Assembly: GCF_030730875.1 (NCBI RefSeq)
Contig: NZ_JAVAMA010000002.1
Span: forward strand, 1-64,000
Direction of reading: 5' to 3'
Source: Sphingomonas sp. DG1-23
Lineage (GTDB): Bacteria; Pseudomonadota; Alphaproteobacteria; Sphingomonadales; Sphingomonadaceae
Length of the DNA: 64,000 nucleotides
The notes beneath the pieces are model-generated. The model was given only the letters and a program-made list of their open reading frames with translations, was not told the origin of the DNA and did no database searches. Below, one piece after another: positions 7,056 to 16,825 of this stretch. The translations under genes and the position numbers were made by a program. Numbering within the stretch: position 1 is the stretch's first letter; each line of letters begins with the position of its first letter.

Positions 7056-9209
7056 ATGTCGGGCCGGGTTCGTGAAGCGTTCATTCTCGTTCTGACCACC
7101 TTGATCCTGCCGCTCGCGGTGTTGGGTTTGGGGATCTGGGAGCAGCAACGCGTACCGGCGAATCAGGCCGAAAATCTCGCTGCGCGCGAAGAAGTCGCGG
7201 CGATCCTCGCCGATTTCGAAGCCAGGACCAAAGCGGCGGCGGCCGAAGGAAGGATCGCGTTCGATGCGCAGATCCGCATCGACGGCCGCTCCTATGTCGG
7301 CGATGCTGCGGTCGGGCTGGCACGCGGCGAACTGAACCGGCTGGACCGCGCACTCTATGTCGAGAGCATTCGCGCATATCTGCCGCCCGTGGTGATCGTC
7401 TGTGCCGCGCTGGTGTTCGCGATCTCGGTGCTGATGCTGCTCGGCTCCACGGCGCTGGGCTGGGCCGGGCGCCAGTCGCGCGATGCGCTGGAGCGCGGCT
7501 TCAGCTTCGTACGGCGTGCGCTGCCGGCGCTGCTCGGCGTGCAGGTGGTGCTGACCGCCATCGGCGTGGTCGCGGCGGTCGCGTTCGAAGCCGCGCCTCT
7601 GGCCGAGCTCGACAATCCCGGCAGCCGCGACATGAAGCTGATGCTCATCGCCGTCGTGGTGATGGGCTTCTCCTTGTGGACCGCGGGCAAGGCGGTGCTC
7701 AATCTGCGGCACACGCTCGCATTGTTCGAGCCCGATCCGCTCGAGATCGACGGTCGCAGCGTCTCGCGCGACGACGCACCGGGTCTGTGGCAATGGGTCG
7801 ACGGGCTCGCCGACCGGCTCGGAGCGTTGCGTCCCGACCAGATCGTCGTCGGCCTGACTCGCGGCTTCTTCGTAACTTCGGGACCCAAGTTGCTGCCGGA
7901 CGGCCAGCGGTTCGAAGGCCGCACGCTCTATCTGCCGTTGCCCTATCTGCCGCTGCTCCGCCAGGACGAGGCCGAGGCGATCATCGGGCACGAACTCGGC
8001 CATTTCACCGGCGGCGACACCGAATACAGCCTGCGCTTCCTGCCGATCTATGCGGGGGTGAACCGCTCGCTCGCGGCGATGGTCCTCGCCGGACGCGGGG
8101 CGGACGGGTCCGACGGATTCATCACGCGCCCGGCGATCGAGCTGGGAGTCTTCGTGATGGACCGCTTCGATCGCGCCGTGATGCACTGGAGCCGGTTGCG
8201 CGAATTCGCGGCCGACGAAGCCGGCGCCAGCATCACCTCGCCCGAAGCGCAGGCGCGCGCGCTGCTGCGCACCGATGCGGTCGAGCGGAGCATCGCCGAA
8301 ACGCTGAACGCGGCGTTCGAGCATCCGGAGACCGCGCCTGTGGACCTGATCGCAGCCACGCTCGAACGGGCGCGCGCGAACGGGCTCGATGATCCGTCGG
8401 GGATCGAGGAGCAGCACCAGCCGCACCCGACCGACACCCATCCGCCGCGGCACCAGCGTCTCGCTGCGCTGGGAATTACGCCCGGTCCGGCGCTCATCGC
8501 CGAAGTCACTGCGGCGCCGCCTGAGGATGCGATGGCGCGAGTCTCGGCGCTGTTCGCCGCACCGGACCAATTGTTCCGCGAGCTGACCGCCGACTTCACC
8601 GGCGGCGCCCGCGAGACGCATCGGGCGCATCGCGAGTCGCTGGAGACGGCGGCGGGGGCGGTCAGCGCCGAGGCAGTGGTGGTCAAGGACAGCACCAAAG
8701 CCGGTGGGTGGGCGCTCGGCGTCGGCGGGCTGATCTTCGTGGCGATGGCGATCGGGATAAAGATCGAGGAAGCGCAATTGCCGAGCGACCTCACTTCGCT
8801 GACCGCGATAGCCGGCGGCATCGGGCTGGTCTTCCTGATCATCGCAGCGGCTTTGCTGATCCGCGGCGAGAAGCCGTTCGTCACGCTCCATCCCGACGCG
8901 CTGATCCTCGACGGGGTGGATCGCCCGCTGGCGTGGAGCGAGATCGAGCAGGTCGGCTATCAGGTGGTCGGCGGCGCCGCCAACAGCAACGGGCTTCGCT
9001 TCAGCGTGTTCCTGACCGAGGACGCGCCGATGCCGGGCCGTGCCAAGGGCGCGCGGCGCGCGAAGATCAGCCGCAAGAAGCGCAAGATCGAAATCGCCTC
9101 GCGGCGACTGCGCAACAAGATGACGGCGCAGGCCTTTGCCGAGCTGATCGCGCAATATCGCGAGGCCGATTACGCGCGGAGCCTTTTGGCGCGGCAGGAC
9201 GCCGCCTGA
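7056..9209 (+). CDS. M48-family membrane metalloprotease
   Basis: 717 codons; start at MSGRVREAF because AAGGGG stands 7 bases upstream. One N-terminal membrane helix is followed by an extracytoplasmic stretch, then three more helices (about residues 110-215). The zinc-binding HELGH is at 312-316 and the third ligand lies in the downstream EFAADEAG (about 382), the pattern of HtpX/Ste24-type M48 peptidases. Two further helices (about 555-605) lead to a basic cytoplasmic tail rich in Arg/Lys. The extra C-terminal half makes it over twice the length of HtpX. A role in membrane-protein quality control is likely, though the substrate is unknown. It converges with ruvX. Confidence 0.88.
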   Translation: MSGRVREAFILVLTTLILPLAVLGLGIWEQQRVPANQAENLAAREEVAAILADFEARTKAAAAEGRIAFDAQIRIDGRSYVGDAAVGLARGELNRLDRALYVESIRAYLPPVVIVCAALVFAISVLMLLGSTALGWAGRQSRDALERGFSFVRRALPALLGVQVVLTAIGVVAAVAFEAAPLAELDNPGSRDMKLMLIAVVVMGFSLWTAGKAVLNLRHTLALFEPDPLEIDGRSVSRDDAPGLWQWVDGLADRLGALRPDQIVVGLTRGFFVTSGPKLLPDGQRFEGRTLYLPLPYLPLLRQDEAEAIIGHELGHFTGGDTEYSLRFLPIYAGVNRSLAAMVLAGRGADGSDGFITRPAIELGVFVMDRFDRAVMHWSRLREFAADEAGASITSPEAQARALLRTDAVERSIAETLNAAFEHPETAPVDLIAATLERARANGLDDPSGIEEQHQPHPTDTHPPRHQRLAALGITPGPALIAEVTAAPPEDAMARVSALFAAPDQLFRELTADFTGGARETHRAHRESLETAAGAVSAEAVVVKDSTKAGGWALGVGGLIFVAMAIGIKIEEAQLPSDLTSLTAIAGGIGLVFLIIAAALLIRGEKPFVTLHPDALILDGVDRPLAWSEIEQVGYQVVGGAANSNGLRFSVFLTEDAPMPGRAKGARRAKISRKKRKIEIASRRLRNKMTAQAFAELIAQYREADYARSLLARQDAA

Positions 9210-9215
9210 AGCCGC

Positions 9216-9677
9216 TCAGACGTTGACGAGGCCGTCGATCGCGCCCTGCAGGATGTGCGCAGCGGCCATGTTGTCGATCATCCCGGCGCGGCGGGCGCGG
9301 CTGAAATCCTGCTCGATCAAGGTGCGCTCGACCGCGACCGTCGACCAGCGCTCGTCGGACAGCAGGATCGGCAGGCCGATATCGTCCATGTTGCGGGCGA
9401 AGGCGCGCGTCGATTGGGTGCGCGGGCTGTCGCTGCCGTCGAGGTTGAGCGGCAGGCCGATGACCAGCCCCTTTACCTGCTGCTTCGCGATCAGCTCGGC
9501 GAGCGCGGCCTTGTCCTTTGTGAATTTGGTGCGGCGGATCAGCGAGGCGGGACTGGCGAAGCTCCAGCCGGCGTCGCACAGTGCGGTGCCGATCGTCTTC
9601 GTCCCCACATCGAGCCCGAGCAGGCGCCCCCCCGAGGGCAGAACGGCGCGAAACTCGGCGGGGAGGGTGGTGATCAT
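9216..9677 (-). CDS. ruvX: Putative Holliday junction resolvase RuvX/YqgF
   Basis: 153 codons. The RNase H-like fold is shown by [10 protein letters not shown] (residues 21-30, catalytic Asp 23), [23 protein letters not shown] and the final [12 protein letters not shown] segment with its acidic residue. YqgF proteins act on nucleic acids and have been tied to pre-16S rRNA 5' end maturation. The start overlaps the stop of the DUF3089 gene by ATGA, so the two are translationally coupled. The track of open frame continuing far upstream in this frame is not coding. Confidence 0.93.
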   Translation of the reverse strand: MITTLPAEFRAVLPSGGRLLGLDVGTKTIGTALCDAGWSFASPASLIRRTKFTKDKAALAELIAKQQVKGLVIGLPLNLDGSDSPRTQSTRAFARNMDDIGLPILLSDERWSTVAVERTLIEQDFSRARRAGMIDNMAAAHILQGAIDGLVNV

Positions 9678-10777
9678 TTCTTGAACGCCGTCAGCCGCAG
9701 TTCGGCATCGCGGCGCACGTTCGCCCAGAACAGGCTGTAATCGAACACATGGTAATTGTTGCCGGGCAGGACGTACTGGCCGAACTCGGGCGGGTCTTGC
9801 CCGATCGTCAGGAAGCCGCGGCCTTCGCAGCGCGCGGGGACGCGGCCGACGACCAATTGGGCCGACTGGAAATTCATATCGGGGATCAGCGTGCCGAGAT
9901 TGGCCTCGGCCGGTGCCGAATCGCCGGACTTGCCGGTGAGCGGATTGGTGCAGATCATCGGGGTACCGGCGCGCGGCTGGCCGGTGAAGCCGGTAGTGGC
10001 GTCGAAAGTATCGACGATCAGCGACGGATCGGCGGGATCGGCGAAGCTCTGCCACGACAATATGCAGCCGGCCTGATCGGCCTGCGCGCAGGCCGGGAGC
10101 CCCATTTTCGGCAAGTCGGCGGAGATCGAGACCGGCCAGCCGACGACATAGGCCGCGACGATGCGCTTCGCGATCGGCTGCCCGGCGATCCGGTTGACGA
10201 GCAGCCGCGAAAGGTGGAGTGCGCCCTGGCTGTGCCCGGCGAGGATGATCGGCCGCTCGCCCGCCTCGGCGACGAACTGGTCGAACGCAGCGAGTACGTC
10301 GCGATAGGCGAAATCGAGCGCCTTCTGTGCGCTGGACTTGCTGGTGAGAAAGGCGCCGAACGTCGCCTGGCGATAGCGCGGCGCCCAGATCGCACCCACC
10401 GAATTGAACGCGCTCGCCTGGCCGCGGAGGAACAAGGCGGCGCGATTGTTGGCGTCGGCATTGTCGAGCGGGGCGTTCCACGTCCTGGTGTCGAGAAACG
10501 AGGTGGGGTGGACGAAGAACACCGCCGCCTCGGGCTTCGCGGCGGGGGTATAGCCGGTGGGCGCCCAGAGCGCCGGATTGCCCGGCTTGTCGGGGCGGGC
10601 GATCCACATGTCGGGGCGGGCATAGGCGCGAGCGTCGGCCGGGGGCAGGGCGACCGCCTCGCCCGCGGGCACCATGAACTGGCGCATCAGCTGCACGCCG
10701 TAGAATCGGTAGGCAAAGGCAGCGGCGAGCGCGAGCACGATCAGTATGACGACGACATAGAGGAATTTCCGGGCCAA
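9674..10777 (-). CDS. DUF3089 family alpha/beta hydrolase
   Basis: 367 codons from a TTG start (LARKFLYVV) chosen because GGAG lies 7 bases upstream; an ATG at 10816 is the alternative and would add 13 residues. A single N-terminal membrane anchor precedes an extracytoplasmic alpha/beta-hydrolase domain with the nucleophile elbow GHSQG and the FFVHPTSF motif typical of DUF3089. Conserved cysteines in the C-terminal half ([23 protein letters not shown]) may form disulfides. Substrate unknown. It shares an operon with ruvX. Confidence 0.85.
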   Translation of the reverse strand: MARKFLYVVVILIVLALAAAFAYRFYGVQLMRQFMVPAGEAVALPPADARAYARPDMWIARPDKPGNPALWAPTGYTPAAKPEAAVFFVHPTSFLDTRTWNAPLDNADANNRAALFLRGQASAFNSVGAIWAPRYRQATFGAFLTSKSSAQKALDFAYRDVLAAFDQFVAEAGERPIILAGHSQGALHLSRLLVNRIAGQPIAKRIVAAYVVGWPVSISADLPKMGLPACAQADQAGCILSWQSFADPADPSLIVDTFDATTGFTGQPRAGTPMICTNPLTGKSGDSAPAEANLGTLIPDMNFQSAQLVVGRVPARCEGRGFLTIGQDPPEFGQYVLPGNNYHVFDYSLFWANVRRDAELRLTAFKK

Positions 10778-11002
10778 GCGCACTCTCCATTGTGCGATGC
10801 AGCATAAACCGATCACGATGCAATCGCGTTCCCGTGGCGCACGCTTGTGAAGGATGCAACTGCGTTGACGCGGGCACCCCGCCGAACGATGCTCGTATCC
10901 GGGGGAAGATCTGCACGCTCAGGAAAAGCTCAGCCTTTGCTCATGCCGCGCGGGTGGATTTCCGCCACGGCGCGGCGACGTTCATCGATCGGAGGGAAGT
11001 GG

Positions 11003-12784
11003 ATGCAAGCGGACGAAGCAACCGGAGGGGAGCTGCTCGCGCCGGCATGGGCGATGCGGCCGCTGATCCTCGCCGCTATCGGGCTCGCGGCGGGGCTGTG
11101 CGTGCATCTGATTCTCGGGGCGGGGTTTCGCAGCCATCTTTCGGCGCTCGAGGCCGCGGCGCTGACCGGGGTGACGCTGGCTGCCGGGCTGGCGGGCTTC
11201 ACGCTCGAGCGGCGGCTATGGTGGGCCTCGATCGCCTTTTCGGTTTCAGTGGCTTTGGTCGGCGCGCTCGTCGTCGCATGGAACGGCTCGCCCGAGGACT
11301 GGAGCGTCGGCGAAGGCTGGCGGATGGTCAGCCTGTTGCTGGCGGTGGCGATCGCGGCGCCCTTGTTCCAGGCGGCGCGCGACGAAGGAGCGCGACGTTT
11401 CCCCTATCCGGTGGTCCACGATCACGCCTGGACCAATGTGGTGCTGTTCGCGGCGTGCTGGGTGTTCGTGGCGATCGTGTTCGCGCTGGCGTGGCTGCTG
11501 GCGATGCTGTTCGACCTGATCAAGATCGATTTTCTCAAGGAGTTGCTCCAGAAGGACTGGTGCTGGCGCGCGCTGATCGGGCTCGCCTTCGGGGGCGCGC
11601 TCGGGCTGTTGCGCGAACATGACGGCGTGGTGCGGCTGCTGCAGCGGGTGGTGGCACTGGTGCTGGCGGTGCTGGCGCCGGTCCTCGCATTCGGTCTGCT
11701 GCTGTTCGTGCTGGCGCTGCCCTTTACCGGCCTGACCGCACTGTGGGAGGCGACCAGCGCGACCACCCCGATCCTGCTGTTCTGCGTGGTCGGCGCACTG
11801 ATCCTCGCCAATGCGGTGCTCGGCAACGCGCCCGCCGAGGAGCGGCGCTTCCCGCTGCTGCGCTACGGCGCGATGGGGCTGGGGGCGGTGATGCTGCCGC
11901 TGGCGGTGCTCGCGGCGATCGCGATCGGGCTGCGCGTGGGGCAATATGGCTTCACGCCCGAGCGGCTCTGGGCGATCGTGTTCGTCGCGCTCGCCTGCCT
12001 GTGGGGCGCGGCCTATTTCGGGGCGCTGGTGCTCGGACGCCTCGACTGGGGGACCCGGGTACGGCCGCTCAACCTGATTCTGGCGTTCACGGTGTGCGGC
12101 GTGGCGCTGCTGCTGGCGACGCCGATCGTCAGCTTCAACGCCATCTCGACGCGCGACCAGCTTGCGCGGCTCGAATCGGGCAAGGTGACGCCCGAGCAGT
12201 TCGACTGGCGCGCACTGGCGTTCGATTTCGGCCAGCCGGGGCGGAGCGCGCTCAAGAAGCTGCAGGCGTCAGCCAACGCGACGATCAGGGCGCGCGCGAA
12301 CGAAGTGGCCAGGGCCGAGATGCGCTGGGACGTGAAGGATACCAGCCGGCAGACGAAGCAACGCAGCGAAGTGGCGGCCAATACGCGCATGCTGCACCCC
12401 GGGGCCGCGCTTCCCGAGAGCCTCCGCGACATTCTCGCGCAGCGCTACGACTGCGTGCGCGACGAGAAATGCGCCGTGCTGCTGATCGGCCAGACCGAGG
12501 CACTGGTATTCAACGATGCCTGCTTCGCCGCGCCCAGGCCGGCGCCTTCGAGCACGCCGGGTCCGATCAAGGAACAACCGGCTTCGCGGGGTGGTTGCCA
12601 CGGCGGCACCAGCTATCATCTTGAGCACGGCAAGTGGGAGCAGGGGCCTACGAGGCGGCCTGCGACTGCGGCCGAGCTTCGCGCGATTGCGGAAGGGTAT
12701 GCCGCCGGCAAGGTGGAGATCCGCACGGTGCCGCGTCGTCAGGCCTATGTCGGCGGGGTCCCGGTCGGCGACCCGTTCGAATAG
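11003..12784 (+). CDS. DUF4153 multi-spanning membrane protein
   Basis: 593 codons from MQADEATGG, preceded by GGAGGG at 6 bases; longer in-frame starts upstream lack a ribosome site. About ten to twelve membrane helices fill residues 20-400, with a short conserved FPYPVVHDHAW-like segment between helices that is characteristic of DUF4153. The last about 190 residues are soluble and contain two or more Cys (YDCVRDEKC, DACF, GGCHGG), suggesting a disulfide-bearing domain. Function is not established for this family. The gene stands alone, upstream of gatC. Confidence 0.8.
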   Translation: MQADEATGGELLAPAWAMRPLILAAIGLAAGLCVHLILGAGFRSHLSALEAAALTGVTLAAGLAGFTLERRLWWASIAFSVSVALVGALVVAWNGSPEDWSVGEGWRMVSLLLAVAIAAPLFQAARDEGARRFPYPVVHDHAWTNVVLFAACWVFVAIVFALAWLLAMLFDLIKIDFLKELLQKDWCWRALIGLAFGGALGLLREHDGVVRLLQRVVALVLAVLAPVLAFGLLLFVLALPFTGLTALWEATSATTPILLFCVVGALILANAVLGNAPAEERRFPLLRYGAMGLGAVMLPLAVLAAIAIGLRVGQYGFTPERLWAIVFVALACLWGAAYFGALVLGRLDWGTRVRPLNLILAFTVCGVALLLATPIVSFNAISTRDQLARLESGKVTPEQFDWRALAFDFGQPGRSALKKLQASANATIRARANEVARAEMRWDVKDTSRQTKQRSEVAANTRMLHPGAALPESLRDILAQRYDCVRDEKCAVLLIGQTEALVFNDACFAAPRPAPSSTPGPIKEQPASRGGCHGGTSYHLEHGKWEQGPTRRPATAAELRAIAEGYAAGKVEIRTVPRRQAYVGGVPVGDPFE

Positions 12785-12825
12785 CAATGCTTGAAGGGCG
12801 AGGGCGCGGCTGTTAGTCGCGCCCC

Positions 12826-13113
12826 ATGTCCGTAGACACAGCAACCGTGAAGAAGGTGGCCAGCCTCGCCCGGATCGCGATCAGCGATTCCGATGCCGAG
12901 CGCCTTGCGCCAGAGCTCAACAACATCCTCGGCTGGATCGAGCAGCTCGGCGAGGTCGACACGTCGAACGTCGAGCCGATGACTGCCGTGATCCCCAACA
13001 CGCTCCGCCTGCGCGAGGACGTGGTCACCGAAGGCGGCCAGCGCGACGCCGTCCTCCAAAACGCGCCGCAGGGCGAGCACGGTTTCTTCACGGTGCCGAA
13101 GGTGGTCGAATGA
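12826..13113 (+). CDS. gatC: Asp-tRNA(Asn)/Glu-tRNA(Gln) amidotransferase subunit C
   Basis: 95 codons, normal length for GatC. Landmarks are the N-terminal helix [13 protein letters not shown], the [21 protein letters not shown] stretch (split here by position: helix at about 30-42 and the loop that wraps GatA), and the terminal FFTVPKVVE. GatC stabilises GatA and GatB in the complex that converts mischarged Glu-tRNA(Gln)/Asp-tRNA(Asn). It is followed by gatA after a 109-bp gap that carries a palindromic repeat. Confidence 0.95.
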   Translation: MSVDTATVKKVASLARIAISDSDAERLAPELNNILGWIEQLGEVDTSNVEPMTAVIPNTLRLREDVVTEGGQRDAVLQNAPQGEHGFFTVPKVVE

Positions 13114-13135
13114 TGACGGCACGGCATCAGTCGAC

Positions 13136-13213
13136 CATCCCCGCGAAAGCGGGGATCCAGGGCAACAAGCAGACCGATCGCGTGGGACCCTGGGCTCCTG
13201 CTTTCGCAGGAGC
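13136..13213. repeat. Paired-hairpin intergenic repeat between gatC and gatA
   Basis: Two perfect stem-loops face each other: ATCCCCGC-GAAA-GCGGGGAT (13137-13156) and GCTCCTGC-TTTC-GCAGGAGC (13194-13213, four-base loop). The inner flanks CCAGGG and CCCTGG also pair, so the whole element can fold as one larger structure. This is the architecture of REP/BIME-type mobile repeats. It separates two genes that must be co-expressed. Confidence 0.8.
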
Positions 13214-13222
13214 ACGGAAAGC

Positions 13223-14707
13223 ATGAGCGACGTTACCGATCTCGGCATCGCCCAGCTGCGCGACGGCGTCCGGGCGGGGACCTTCTCGGCGCGCGAAGTC
13301 GCCGACGCGTTCATCGTCAAGGTGAGCCGTGCCAAGGCGCTCAACGCGTTCATCGTCGAGACGCCCGATCACGCGATCGCCGCGGCCAAGGAAGCCGATG
13401 CCGCGCGGGCGGCGGGCGAGACGCTCAAGCCGCTGGCCGGCGTGCCGATCGGCATGAAGGACCTGTTCGCCACCCGGGGCGTCCAGACCACCGCCGCGAG
13501 CCACATCCTCGAAGGCTTCAAGCCGGTCTATGAATCGACCGTGTCGCAGCGGCTGTGGGATGCCGGCGCGGGCATGCTCGGCAAGCTCAACATGGACCAG
13601 TTCGCGATGGGCTCGTCGAACGAGACCAGCTATTTCGGCAATGTGATCTCGCCGTGGCGGCGCGGCGGCGGCGACAATGCGCCGCTGGCGCCGGGCGGAT
13701 CGTCGGGCGGCAGCTCGGCGGCGATCGCGGCGCGGATCGTTCCCGGCGCGACCGGCACCGATACCGGCGGCTCGATCCGCCAGCCCGCGGCGTTCACCGG
13801 CATCTCGGGGATCAAGCCGACCTATGGCCGCTGCTCGCGCTGGGGCGTGGTCGCGTTCGCCTCGTCGCTCGATCAGGCCGGGCCGATGGCGCGCGACGTG
13901 CGCGATTGTGCGATCCTGCTCGAGAGCATGGCCGGGTTCGATCCGAAGGATTCGACTTCGCTCGAGCTGGCGGTGCCGAAATGGGAAGCGAGCCTCTCCG
14001 GCAATCTTCGCGGCAAGAAGATCGGCATTCCCAAGGAATATCGCGTCGACAACATGCCGCCGGAGATCGAGGCATTGTGGCAGCGCGGCATCGACTGGGT
14101 GAAGGATGCCGGTGCCGAGATCGTCGAAGTGTCGCTCCCGCATACCAAATACGCGCTGCCGGCATATTACATCGTCGCGCCGGCAGAGGCTTCCTCCAAC
14201 CTCGCGCGCTACGACGGCGTCCGCTACGGGCTGCGCGAGCTCGCCGAGGGGCAGAACCTCCAGGATATGTACGCCGCGACCCGCGCCGCCGGCTTCGGCG
14301 AAGAGGTCAAGCGCCGCATCCTGATCGGGACGTACGTGCTGTCGGCTGGCTTTTACGACGCCTATTACACGCAGGCGCAGAAGGTGCGGACGCTGATCGC
14401 GCAGGATTTCGAGAATGCGTGGCAGTTCTGCGACCTGCTGCTCACCCCGACCGCTCCCAGCGCCGCATTTGCGCTGGGCGACAAATCGGCCGATCCGCTG
14501 GCCATGTATCTCAACGACGTGTTCACCGTGCCGAGCAGCCTCGCGGGCCTGCCGGCGATGTCGGTGCCGGGCGGGCTCGACAAAGGCGGGCTGCCGCTGG
14601 GGCTGCAGATCATCGGCAAGCCGCTCGACGAGCAGGGCGTGCTCGACGCCGGGCTGGCGATCGAGCAACGTGCCGGGTTCACCGCGCGGCCGGACAGCTG
14701 GTGGTAA
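13223..14707 (+). CDS. gatA: Asp-tRNA(Asn)/Glu-tRNA(Gln) amidotransferase subunit A
   Basis: 494 codons. GatA is the amidase that releases ammonia from glutamine for transfer through GatB. The amidase-signature triad is intact: Lys 79 in [10 protein letters not shown], the cis-Ser in GGSSGGSS (about 158-165) and the nucleophile Ser 184 in TGGSIRQPA; the GIKPTYGR motif follows. Length is normal. The stop is followed immediately by a 52-codon ORF and then gatB. Confidence 0.97.
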   Translation: MSDVTDLGIAQLRDGVRAGTFSAREVADAFIVKVSRAKALNAFIVETPDHAIAAAKEADAARAAGETLKPLAGVPIGMKDLFATRGVQTTAASHILEGFKPVYESTVSQRLWDAGAGMLGKLNMDQFAMGSSNETSYFGNVISPWRRGGGDNAPLAPGGSSGGSSAAIAARIVPGATGTDTGGSIRQPAAFTGISGIKPTYGRCSRWGVVAFASSLDQAGPMARDVRDCAILLESMAGFDPKDSTSLELAVPKWEASLSGNLRGKKIGIPKEYRVDNMPPEIEALWQRGIDWVKDAGAEIVEVSLPHTKYALPAYYIVAPAEASSNLARYDGVRYGLRELAEGQNLQDMYAATRAAGFGEEVKRRILIGTYVLSAGFYDAYYTQAQKVRTLIAQDFENAWQFCDLLLTPTAPSAAFALGDKSADPLAMYLNDVFTVPSSLAGLPAMSVPGGLDKGGLPLGLQIIGKPLDEQGVLDAGLAIEQRAGFTARPDSWW

Positions 14708-14866
14708 ATGGAAGAAGCGTGCGTCGCACTCGCAGCCGTTGTGGCGATGGCGGCCGCGGTGTTCTTCGCTGATCTGGTCGGCTTCTGCATGGGGCTGGGC
14801 TGGGGATATTACTCCAAAAGGCGCCGGGCCAAGCGCGCCGAACGGAAGTTGCAGGCAAATGACTGA
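14708..14866 (+). CDS. 52-aa membrane microprotein between gatA and gatB
   Basis: ATG is the codon right after the gatA stop, and the stop (TGA 14864-14866) overlaps the gatB start (14859) by 8 bases. The product begins [20 protein letters not shown], forms a single membrane helix (about residues 5-30), then a basic tail with [11 protein letters not shown]. Head-to-tail packing with both neighbours suggests translational coupling. I do not recognise a family. Short length makes the coding call moderate, but helix-plus-basic-tail topology is more than random. Confidence 0.55.
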   Translation: MEEACVALAAVVAMAAAVFFADLVGFCMGLGWGYYSKRRRAKRAERKLQAND

Positions 14867-16364
14867 ATCTACCTATCGCATCCAGGGCGACACCGGCGAA
14901 TGGGAGGTCGTGATCGGCCTCGAGGTGCACGCGCAGGTCACTTCCAACGCCAAGCTCTTCTCGGGCGCGGCGACCGATTTCGGCGCCGAGCCCAACAGCC
15001 AGGTGTCGCTGATCGACGCGGCGATGCCCGGCATGCTGCCGACGCCGAACAAGGAGTGCATCCGCCAGGCAGTGCGCACCGGCATGGCGCTGGGCGCAGT
15101 GATCAACAAATATTCGCGGTTCGACCGGAAGAATTATTTCTACGCCGACCTGCCGCAGGGTTATCAGATCAGCCAGCTCTACCACCCGATCGTCGGCGAG
15201 GGGCGGATCGAGATCAGCCTCGACGAGAAGGATCCCGAAGCCTTTACCAAGGAGATCGGGATCGAGCGCATCCATGTCGAGCAGGATGCCGGCAAATTGA
15301 TGCACGATCAGCATCCGACGCGGTCTTATGTTGACCTCAATCGCGCCGGCGTCGCGCTGATGGAGATCGTCAGCCGGCCGGATATGCGTTCTCCCGCCGA
15401 AGCAGGAGCTTACGTCAAGAAGTTGCGTTCGATCCTGCGCTATGTCGGCAGCTGTGACGGCAATATGGAAGAGGGATCGATGCGCGCCGACGTCAATGTC
15501 AGCGTGCGCAAGCCGGGCGGCGCGTTCGGCACGCGGACCGAGACCAAGAACGTCAATTCGGTGCGCTTCGTGATGGCGGCGATCGAATATGAGGCGCGCC
15601 GCCAGGTCGAAGTGATCGAGAGCGGCGGGCGGATCGTCCAGGAAACCCGCCTGTTCGATCCCGATCGGGGCGAGACGCGCTCGATGCGCTCGAAGGAAGA
15701 CGCGCACGATTATCGCTATTTCCCCGATCCCGACCTGCTGCCCCTGATCCTCGAGGACTCATTTCTCGACGAATGTCAGGCAAGCCTGCCCGAACTGCCC
15801 GACGCCAAGCGCCGCCGCTACGAGAGCGAGCTGGGGCTGAGCGCGTACAATGCCGCAGTGCTGACCGCCGATGCCGAGACGGCGCGCTGGTTCGAAGCGC
15901 TGCTGGCGGAATCGGCGCGCGTGCAGGCCAAAGGCGAGCAGGAAGTCGCGCGGCCCGCGGCCAACTGGCTGATCTCGGACCTGTACGGCGCGCTCAATCG
16001 GCTGGGCAAGGAGCTTGGCGAGAGCCCGGTCAGTCCGGTGCAGGGCGCCGAATTGCTGGCACTGGTCGCCGACGGCACGATCTCGGGCCCGCTCGCAAAG
16101 CAGGTGTTCGAAATCATGCTCGAAACCGGCGACAGCGCGCCGAAGATCGTCGAGGATCGCGGGCTCAAGCAGACCAGCGATACCGGCGCGATCGAGGCGG
16201 TGATCGCCGAGGTTCTGGCGAAAAATCCGGGCCAGCTCGAGCAGTATCGCGGCGGAAAGGAGGCGTTGTTCGGCTTCTTCGTCGGCCAGACGATGAAGGC
16301 GATGGGCGGCAAGGCCAATCCGGCGGTGGTCAACGAGCTGCTGAAGAAGGCGCTGGCGGGCTAG
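14859..16364 (+). CDS. gatB: Asp-tRNA(Asn)/Glu-tRNA(Gln) amidotransferase subunit B
   Basis: 501 codons from [10 protein letters not shown]. GatB activates the glutamyl/aspartyl end of the mischarged tRNA and uses ammonia from GatA. Landmarks are [11 protein letters not shown], the [17 protein letters not shown] region, [30 protein letters not shown], the RADVNVSVR segment, and the C-terminal YqeY-like domain ending with [13 protein letters not shown]. The stop TAG shares CTAG with the stop of the convergent membrane-protein gene. Confidence 0.97.
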   Translation: MTESTYRIQGDTGEWEVVIGLEVHAQVTSNAKLFSGAATDFGAEPNSQVSLIDAAMPGMLPTPNKECIRQAVRTGMALGAVINKYSRFDRKNYFYADLPQGYQISQLYHPIVGEGRIEISLDEKDPEAFTKEIGIERIHVEQDAGKLMHDQHPTRSYVDLNRAGVALMEIVSRPDMRSPAEAGAYVKKLRSILRYVGSCDGNMEEGSMRADVNVSVRKPGGAFGTRTETKNVNSVRFVMAAIEYEARRQVEVIESGGRIVQETRLFDPDRGETRSMRSKEDAHDYRYFPDPDLLPLILEDSFLDECQASLPELPDAKRRRYESELGLSAYNAAVLTADAETARWFEALLAESARVQAKGEQEVARPAANWLISDLYGALNRLGKELGESPVSPVQGAELLALVADGTISGPLAKQVFEIMLETGDSAPKIVEDRGLKQTSDTGAIEAVIAEVLAKNPGQLEQYRGGKEALFGFFVGQTMKAMGGKANPAVVNELLKKALAG

Positions 16365-16825
16365 GCAGGCGGCGGGCTCAGCAGCGCGGCCGTGATCGTC
16401 AAGCCTGCCAGCGCAAGCAGCAAGCCGAGGTTTCGGCGCGGCGTCTGCGTTGCCGTCACGGTCAGGTAAAAGGCCAGCCCGCCGACGGCGCCGACCAGCG
16501 CGTAGATTGCGACATAGCGCCATGGCCGGCTCGAACAGCCCGAGATCGCGTTGATCAGCGGCAGGGCGGTGCCGGTCGCCGTGCCGGCCAGCAGCGCCGT
16601 CCACGGGTTTGTCCAGCGCAAGCGCAAGGCGAGCAAGTATAAGGGCATACCCAGCACCGCGACGACCAGCGCCGTGACGACGAAGACCGCGACGTATAGC
16701 CCGAGCGAACCGGCGGGCGGCGTGAACACGGCCAGCATCAGCAACAACGCCGCGAGCGCTGTCGCGACGAACATGGCGAGACAGCCTTGGTCAGCGGACG
16801 CCGCGAGGGTTTGGTCGGGAGTCAT
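16361..16825 (-). CDS. Small membrane protein downstream of desaturase
   Basis: 154 codons; four membrane helices are visible ([62 protein letters not shown]) and a fifth near the end. I recognise no named family. The ATG overlaps the desaturase stop (ATGA), so it is the second gene of that operon and is translationally coupled. The stop overlaps that of gatB, tail to tail, by four bases (CTAG). Confidence 0.8.
   Translation of the reverse strand: MTPDQTLAASADQGCLAMFVATALAALLLMLAVFTPPAGSLGLYVAVFVVTALVVAVLGMPLYLLALRLRWTNPWTALLAGTATGTALPLINAISGCSSRPWRYVAIYALVGAVGGLAFYLTVTATQTPRRNLGLLLALAGLTITAALLSPPPA

Noticed and set aside
9216..10916. A single 566-codon minus-strand gene
   Set aside because: Only the last 153 codons are RuvX; upstream is the DUF3089 gene in another frame with real motifs.
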